Positions 59,001 to 64,000 of a stretch of DNA of 64,000 bases are shown one piece after another. Below the pieces are notes generated by a model. The model saw only the letters and a list, made by a program, of their open reading frames with translations. It made no database searches and was not told the DNA's origin. The stretch covers positions 60,815,915-60,879,914 of the forward strand of contig JAAALK010000079.1 of assembly GCA_019279435.1 (NCBI GenBank), in the 5' to 3' direction. Positions within the stretch are counted from its first letter, which is position 1, and every line of letters begins with the position of its first letter. The position numbers and the translations under genes were made by a program. The DNA comes from Zizania palustris. Taxonomy: Eukaryota; Streptophyta; Magnoliopsida; Poales; Poaceae.

Positions 59001-62000
59001 GCGTCGCTCCACCTCCGGCTACGCCGTCTTCCTTGGTGGCAACCTCGTGTCTTGGTCATCCAAGCGGCAGCCGGTTGTCTCCCGCTCCAGTGCCGAGGCT
59101 GAGTACCGGGCTGTTGCCAATGGGGTGGCCGAGGCATCCTGGCTCCGGCAGCTCCTCGGGGAGCTCCATAGCCCCCTCGCTAGGAGTACTTTGGTCTACT
59201 GCGACAATGTCAGCGCCGTCTACCTCTCCACCAACCCCGTCCAGCACCAACGCACCAAGCATGTGGAAATTGACCTCCACTTCGTTTGTGATCGTGTCGC
59301 CGTGGGAGCTGTCCGTGTCCTACATGTGCCTACCACCTCCCAGTTCGCCGACATCTTCACCAAAGGCTTGCCTTCCTCCACCTTCTCCGAGTTCCGCTCC
59401 AGTCTCAACATCCGCTGCGCCGGAGTTTCGACTGCGGGGGGGTGTTAGAGTGTGTGTGTGTCTGTCGTGTGGGGCCCCCTGTGTGTGGGCCCCTCCTGTA
59501 AGGCTCTCCTTTTATCCTCCCAACCCAAGGGAGAGGAATCTATCCAACTAGCACTTCCTACACTATCTAGAGAGTCTCCGTGGGTTTTTCAATCAGGCTT
59601 TGATACCACTTGTGGGGGTTTTCCAACCGGGCTTTGATGCCACTTGTGGGAGCCTAACTCGCTACATCACGGGTCGGCTTGCCCAGGTCAAATTGGGCCT
59701 ACTCACCCATAGACCTAAATGGAGCCACAATTTAAATTTCGAGCCTACTCAACCTAAAAGACTAGCCTGATGGGTAATGGTTGTCCCATCTTTTAAGTTG
59801 TGCTCCCCTACCATCAATATTCGATGTGGGACTAAACCCAACAAAACGACATCAAGTAACCCGTTATTTGGTCTTGTCACACTGTGTCATATTATCCTTT
59901 TCTCTCAGTTTCTTTGGTAATTCCCATAGCATTTTATCAAACATCTAACTTCAATGGTTATTAAAAGTGGCATTTTAAGCTGTTTGGACTTTGGGTTATT
60001 AAGTTATGATATTCCTTATAGTAGTACTCAAATAAAATGGCTCATTTGGAATGCTATGGGCATAATATTCCCCAAATAAAGGGAGCTGGCCAAGGTGTAC
60101 TTGGACAGCTGGACTAGACACATCTTTCGATCTTCTAATTTCTAATAAATATTCCCCTGAAATTATGGTGGGTCCAACTAAACAGATAAGCACAACTATA
60201 GCTGTAATGGACTAATTGCAATGGTTCTTATTGAAGCCACTGTATTTCAAAGATATCAGTGCTAAAAAAGTGCTACCGATTCCAACCTAATCTCACTTGA
60301 AGATATATTGTTATGCTCCAATTGCAAAGAAATATTTAGGAACAGATGGCTATCACATCATCTCAATAAAGAGCGATGACGTTGGGGATGGACAGAAGAT
60401 TGGTAATAATTCATCGCAAGCTGACTCATGTCAGGGGCTCAGGGCAACAATGAAACTCTGGACTAAACATTCATCTCATCTGTGTGTGATGATGTGTGTG
60501 AAAACATATACTGTTTGTCCCACTTCTGTGTGCTACTTATACTAGTTCTTATCTTAAGAGAAAAAATATCTCATTTCTTCTGGCAACAGATGTAGTGTTT
60601 ACTTATGGAAGATTCAGTTTGAGAATTTATTTTTTTATGAAATATACTTAGTGAAATACATTATCATAATTTTTAGCACGTCTTTCAGGTGGATGGATAC
60701 CCTGTGTATAGCATGGCGACACCTACTGTTGATGGAGCAAAAGAAGTTCTGTCATATTTGGGCTCTAAAGATTCTGGAAGAAGCACTGCTCAAAAAGTTG
60801 TGGTCACAGATCTTCGGGAGGAGGTGGTTGTTTACATCAAGGGAACACCTTTTGTTTTGAGAGAACTTGATCAACCTGTTGATACTCTTAAGCATGTTGG
60901 CATAAGTGGCCCAATGGTGAGGTTTCCTCCAATAGTTCAACTATTGTTTCCATGGCAATCCTTAAAATCATCTTTTTTGCAGGTAGAAAACATAGAGGCG
61001 AGACTAAAGGAGGATATACTTTCTGAAGTCAAACAGCAAGGTGGTCAGCTACTTCTACACCAAGAAGAATTTAACTCATCAACAAATCAATGTAGTGTTC
61101 TAGGTTATTGGGAGCACATAGGTTTGGATGATGTGATGACACCAGCTGAAGTATACAGTGCATTGAGAGATCAGGGGTACTGTATCGAGTACAAAAGAAT
61201 ACCTCTCACCAGGGAAAGAGAAGCATTAGCTGCTGATGTAGATGCAGTACAATCATCGATTGATGAGTATGCGCCCTAATCCACAACTTTTTATAACTTG
61301 ATAAACAATGTTTCTCATTGCAGGCTATAAGAATTACTTGCTTCTCTAAAGAACTGCTAGGTACTACATCTTTATTTCACACACGGGATATGGTGGTGTT
61401 GCTTATGCAATGGCCATTACATGCCTGGGACTGGGGGCAGATGAGAAGTTTGTCATGGAACAAACAGCAGAAACACACTTCGTATCAACTTCTCTTTCAG
61501 AAAGTATGTCTATCAAAACATCTGCTGAGATAGCCCTCAGGCAGGGTGACTACCGTGACATTCTAAACCTTACAAGGGTACTGGTACATGGCCCTAAGTG
61601 CAAAGAAGATGTTGACACTGTTATTGACAGGTACTGTACTGGCTGTAACTTCTTTCAGGCATTTTATGTTAATTAATTAATGATTTACAGTTATGAATTA
61701 ACTGGAAACTTAAAATTAATTTACTTGTCAATGTGATTCGTGTGATACTATTATGCAACTGTTCTGATAACCAATCTCTCATGAAGGTGTATTGGTGCTG
61801 GGCATTTGCTTGAGGATATTATGCATTACAGAAAGGCACTACAAGATTGTTCGCATGATGATGATGAGACATGGTCATATCTCATGGATATGGGCACTAA
61901 AGCTATGAGGTACTTTTCTTTTGTCAAAATTGAAGGGTTTTCTCTTTCACACGACCATTCATAGTTAGAAATGCTGCATTACTTTAAATGTGTGCACCCC

Positions 62001-62626
62001 TTTCCTTTTCATTTATAGAGTGATAGGATTTGTCCTGCTTCAGAAATTTATTCATTAATTTGTCCAGCATACTGTTTCATGAAAATCTTCTATGCAAAGT
62101 ACTTGTTGTGTTGAGTGTAATTTGTTCAATAGTTTGTATGTAGATGAGTAGATGATATCAGTTCTATGAAATGAATCATGGAGACAAATTTTGATCATGA
62201 TACTTTATTCATGTGCAGTTTAAATGCATTAGGGAATAACATAGATGTTGAAGGAACATGTAATAGCATGGATTTTTGTCAACTGAATAAACACAAGCTT
62301 TGTACTATCTATTATTCAGTTTCAAGCTATGTAATATGTATTATTCAGTGACAAGCTATGTACTTTGTATTATTCAGTTATGTTTGGGTCTAATAGTATC
62401 CTGGACGTTCTCTGTCCTACATGTTTCGAAATGCTTAATGTTTTCTTTAATGCTCTGTAGAATATTAATATCTCACGTCAACTCTTACTGCAGGCGTTAC
62501 TTCTTCCTAATCACCTTTCGATCCTACCTCTACTGTACATCTTTGCGAGAACCAACATTTGCATCATGGATGGAGGCCAGACCTGAACTTGGCCACCTTT
62601 GCGACAATTTAAAACTGGATAAATAG
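43299..62626 (+). CDS. Paladin-like protein with three PTP/phytase-like repeats
   Basis: Nineteen exons: 43299-43454, 44277-44408, 44886-44957, 45404-45474, 45557-45656, 45730-45828, 46169-46295, 46558-46691, 46774-46833, 46917-47152, 51501-51930, 52336-52659, 52785-53387, 53469-53642, 60689-60916, 60983-61266, 61361-61630, 61787-61909, 62494-62626; 1251 residues. Three homologous units of about 400 residues each open with SVLGK/EVLGR plus KSDHFPGC-like and GAPN/GAPH motifs. Each continues with REEPVIYINGRPFVLR-like and RLKEDIL segments, and closes with a W-x-RPE motif. Units 1 and 2 carry the CX5R signature NCQMGRGRTTTG (Cys227-Arg233, Cys646-Arg652). Unit 3 has SHTGYGG at the same place, without Cys or Arg. 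This matches the animal paladin (PALD1) architecture; the biochemical role in plants is not established. Introns 10 (4.3 kb) and 14 (7 kb) hold a LINE and a nested Copia/TRIM pair. Confidence 0.93.
43935..44039. repeat. Compound (GC)n(GA)n microsatellite
   Basis: About 17 bp of GC repeats pass directly into about 80 bp of uninterrupted GA repeats, in intron 1 of the paladin-like gene. A long perfect tract of this kind is likely polymorphic. Confidence 0.95.
48059..50050 (+). mobile_element. 5'-truncated LINE in paladin intron 10
   Basis: It is flanked by the 13-bp duplication aactcttcatagc (48046-48058 and 50051-50063) and ends in an A-run. Frames at 48097-48351 and 48526-48849 encode ORF2 C-terminal parts, including FLWKGMREVNGGHCLVRW-like sequence and a zf-RVT ASCILCDLTDKTSTHLL segment. 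Several frames are broken. A MITE at 48826-49549 interrupts the zf-RVT region. Confidence 0.85.
48826..49549. mobile_element. Tourist-like MITE inside the LINE
   Basis: The ends GCGTCTGTTTGGTT and aactaaacacacgc are inverted with two mismatches, and TTA is duplicated at 48823-48825 and 49550-49552. 724 bp with a GC-rich middle of ggcggatgcggcc-type repeats. It postdates the LINE it splits. Confidence 0.82.
54369..54488 (+). repeat. Copia 5' LTR
   Basis: 120 bp with TG...CA ends, containing a (GT)n run and ccttttatcctcccaacc. By direct reading it is identical to the 3' LTR. The PBS begins at 54489. Confidence 0.95.
54560..56413 (+). pseudogene. Copia gag region, frame-disrupted
   Basis: The N-terminal part is Pro/Ala-rich and very GC-rich. 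The recognisable Copia gag region (YARWRDPVLLTL..., then LDAAFRTFVQGDLSILEYC) is spread over two reading frames. The frame from 54378 stops at 55266-55268, and the gag homology changes frame near 55665. A run of eleven G at about 56081 is a further frameshift-prone site. The region is therefore not a working gag gene as assembled. Confidence 0.75.
56403..57205 (+). pseudogene. Copia protease and truncated integrase
   Basis: ADSGASFHTTP at about 56440 is the aspartic protease active site. A GAG-pre-integrase segment with LWHRRLGHPG follows, with the HHCC zinc motif (CHACQLGH). The first catalytic Asp (HCDLW) is present. An in-frame TAG at 57203-57205 falls just before the DNGT motif that holds the second Asp. 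From there the sequence jumps to the integrase tail, so the third acidic residue and several hundred bases are missing. The protease and upstream integrase also lie in different frames. Confidence 0.8.
57349..59448 (+). CDS. Copia reverse transcriptase-RNase H, open frame
   Basis: This 699-codon open frame begins in the integrase tail and runs to the 3' LTR. A Pro/Ala-rich linker (about residues 10-190) precedes the Copia RT. The RT shows NAFLHGTL with the first catalytic Asp in QLDVKNAF, and YVDDIILTA as the polymerase signature. RNase H follows with YTDADWVGCPDTRRSTSGY, SSAEAEYRA and the TKHVEIDLHF tail. All expected RT and RNase H catalytic residues seem present. The first ATG is internal to the original polyprotein; natural translation would come from a gag-pol product. 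Its intactness contrasts with the damaged upstream genes. Confidence 0.88.
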   Translation: MDSLFYTDPVVQPPLSSAGTSPAVPVALPPSDEPCVAAELPAVPPVAPVPPAVPRAATPHQPAWPSAPCAAPSLSPPVPGVGPQLPSAPCSAPDTAVPRVPATPAAPRAAPTSSSRYANPVRVYQRRPTGVAPARSRAEPPVYHPPLLHRDPHHTHPMVTRRSAGVLRPVDHLVLSAAAEPPVSPIPSTVCGALADPHWRHAMEEEYAALLANQTWDLVPRPSGCNVVTGKCIWTHKRKADGSLDRYKVRWVLRGFTQRPRVDYDETFSPVVKPATVRTVLSLALSRSWPVHQLDVKNAFLHGTLTKTVYCSQPAGFVDPAHPERVCRLNKSLYGLKQAPWAWYSRFASFLVSVGFSEAKSDTSLFVLHHGADSAYLLLYVDDIILTASIQSLLQRIISSLQQEFAMKDLGVLHHFLGVIVEHRPDGLFLHQRQYALDVLQRAGMTDCKPCATPVDAQSKISGTKGAPVDDPTAYRSIAGALQYLTFTQPDISYAVQQVCLHDPRDPHLTAMKRILRYLRGSLNFGLHLRRSPVADLVVYTDADWVGCPDTRRSTSGYAVFLGGNLVSWSSKRQPVVSRSSAEAEYRAVANGVAEASWLRQLLGELHSPLARSTLVYCDNVSAVYLSTNPVQHQRTKHVEIDLHFVCDRVAVGAVRVLHVPTTSQFADIFTKGLPSSTFSEFRSSLNIRCAGVSTAGGC
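59443..59562 (+). repeat. Copia 3' LTR
   Basis: 120 bp, the same as the 5' LTR by direct reading. The last codons of the pol frame end at the LTR boundary. Confidence 0.95.
59844..60688. other. End of paladin intron 14
   Basis: Intron sequence between the TRIM-like block and exon 15, AT-rich. No termini or coding content recognised. Confidence 0.5.
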
Positions 62627-63943
62627 ATCGTATGTCAGTGCCGTAATTTTGGAGATCTGTCTTTTTGTTGGAATATTGGACTGTTTAGTTCGTGAACTTT
62701 GGGAAAGATAGGGGCCTGAAGTAATTGGTTAGGAAGGAGGAAACATGAGAATAGGCAGAAAGGAGTAGTTACTTGACTTGTTGGCGTCAATTGACACCAG
62801 CAAGGATGTAAATATATATTTTCAAGGTTAAATCGTAGAGGAACATTGCTTAGTTTACTAGTCTTCCTTTTTTCATTTCTTTTCCAATAAAGAAATATTG
62901 TGTAATTAGTTTATATGCATATCCCTTTCCTGTCTGCTGCTTTTTTTCTTCTGTTTTTCAAGGATATAGAAGCATTGCAAGATCCTGTCATCCTGACATT
63001 GTAATCCCAACCTTGTTTTCTGTAAGTGCATAGGTGAATGACATCCGCACACAGGCATAAATAAAAAATGTGCAATACTATATTAAACATAAAATTCGGA
63101 ATTCAGATATCAAGGTAAGGCCAACATATGGCGGGTGTAATTTTATACATCTTTAAGGAGCATTGTTAAATAATTTGGATACAATTATTATTACAAGGAT
63201 TTGAGTCGTGACATTATAATTATAATACCACTCTAAACTATAATATTATAGCATAACTATAATATTAAGTGTAAAATTGTATTTTTTTTACCAACTACAT
63301 ATGCATTTTTCTAACAACATGTATCATTTATGTATAAATACAATGTTAATAAATAAATAAATAATCAGTGATCAAACCGGTGAATCATGCTGAATGGTTT
63401 GATCACTGGTCTGCTTTTTACTATGCAACAACAACATGGGATGGCTAGGGTCTATCTTTTCTTTAAAAAATATTTTAGGTCATGGTTGGTTCAGTTTTTT
63501 CAATCAAGTTTTTGGCTAGGAAGTTGGAAGGTGAACAAAACAAGATCTAAGGTCAGGGCTTTTGTATCTTATCATTTCAACATTGAACAAAAATTATCTA
63601 CCTTATCATTACAACGTATTGATTCACATAAAATTTGAAAAATTAAAATTTTAATAAAATATATCATTTTAGTGTAATTTAAAAATGTATAATCTTAGTA
63701 TTGACATTATAAAATGTCCTAATTGCAATGAATTGCATGCAAAAACGTATATTAATAATGTAATCAAACATTAAGAGCTACATAATAGAAATCCACAACT
63801 ATTTTAATCAAGCATTTAGATGTGAAATTATTTGACTAGATGGGTATATTTTGATTTTTTAAAAAAGTATAGTGATATAGAACAACAACTATACATATGG
63901 AATACTCTTCTAGTCAGAACACAATTCTCCTGACCGCGTGGCG
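62627..63943. other. Paladin 3' region and gene-free DNA
   Basis: The 3' UTR should occupy the first few hundred bases; aataaag at about 62886 is a possible polyadenylation signal. Near 63370-63410 gatcaaaccggtgaatcatg and tggtttgatcactggtc look like a dispersed repeat related to 18290. The remainder is AT-rich and featureless. Confidence 0.5.
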
Positions 63944-64000
63944 ATGGCGCCCCTCCGGCTCGCGTCTCCCCTCTCGGTGGTTCCGGATGGCCGCTCCTCG
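63944..64000 (+). CDS. Possible first exon of a further gene, cut by the window end
   Basis: After AT-rich DNA the composition turns GC-rich at about 63935, and an ATG at 63944 opens a frame (MAPLRLASPLSVVPDGRSS) to the end of the window. The Ala/Ser/Arg-rich start resembles an organellar presequence. Only 19 codons are visible, so this could equally be chance. Confidence 0.25.
   Translation, partial: MAPLRLASPLSVVPDGRSS

Larger units (their letters stand above)
54369..59562 (+). mobile_element. Copia LTR retrotransposon, 5.2 kb, defective
   Basis: The 120-bp LTRs at 54369-54488 and 59443-59562 read identically, begin TGTTAG and end CTACA, and are flanked by the perfect 5-bp duplication ctatc (54364-54368, 59563-59567). 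The PBS tggtatcagagcc follows the 5' LTR and matches the initiator tRNA-Met type. A G-rich tract, tgcgggggg, precedes the 3' LTR. The gene order gag, protease, integrase, RT, RNase H is that of Copia. Gag is frame-disrupted and the integrase has a stop and a large deletion, so the copy cannot move unaided. Confidence 0.95.
54109..59843 (-). mobile_element. TRIM-like element (minus), split by Copia
   Basis: Two related blocks of about 200 bp, 59843-59645 and 54308-54109, both read TGTTGGGTTTAGTCCCACAT on the minus strand at their start and are about 85% alike. Next to the first is a PBS-like tggcatcaaagcc, repeated as tggtatcaaagcc; next to the second is a purine tract gggagaga. Without the Copia insertion the internal region is only about 130 bp, the form of a TRIM. 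The outer ends are diverged and no TSD was found. Confidence 0.65.

Overview
The window is nuclear DNA from a grass (Poaceae). The grounds are an Lhcb2-type antenna gene, intron-rich plant housekeeping genes with GC-rich first exons, and many grass-type MITEs (Tourist-like with TWA target duplications, Stowaway-like, hAT-like) lying in and between genes. I cannot name the species.

Six protein genes are supported, each rebuilt exon by exon with GT-AG introns in frame. Left to right they are: (1) an LHCII antenna protein, Lhcb2 type, minus strand, 1802-2686. (2) A KIN-12/POK-like phragmoplast kinesin, plus strand, 8708-14038, with a partly degenerate motor and mitosis-type MSA motifs upstream. 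(3) A LOG/'lysine decarboxylase-like' Rossmann protein with a probable plastid transit peptide, minus strand, 14533-16119, convergent with the kinesin. (4) An SF1B helicase of the IGHMBP2/SMUBP-2 type, minus strand, 17214-24592. (5) Cytosolic lysyl-tRNA synthetase, plus strand, 25025-35054, sharing a 432-bp divergent promoter with the helicase. (6) A large paladin-like protein with three PTP/phytase-like repeats, plus strand, 43299-62626. A possible first exon of a seventh gene starts at 63944 and runs off the window.

The rest is mostly transposable elements, many with readable termini and target-site duplications (TSDs). They include three 5'-truncated LINEs, a 286-bp solo LTR, two copies of one hAT-like family in two introns of the LysRS gene, a MITE nested inside a related MITE at 41.1-41.6 kb, and a 5.2-kb Copia element with apparently identical 120-bp LTRs. 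The Copia element sits inside an older minus-strand TRIM-like element within a paladin intron. About 35-43 kb is gene-free and packed with MITEs.

The genes do not form a pathway. The clear functional link is the shared promoter of LysRS and the helicase, which carries site II, telo-box and G-box motifs usual for translation and growth genes. I found no convincing undescribed multi-gene system. The most unusual items are the divergent short KIN-12 motor, the triple-repeat paladin protein with an inactive third repeat, and the recently inserted but integrase-deleted Copia copy nested in a TRIM.
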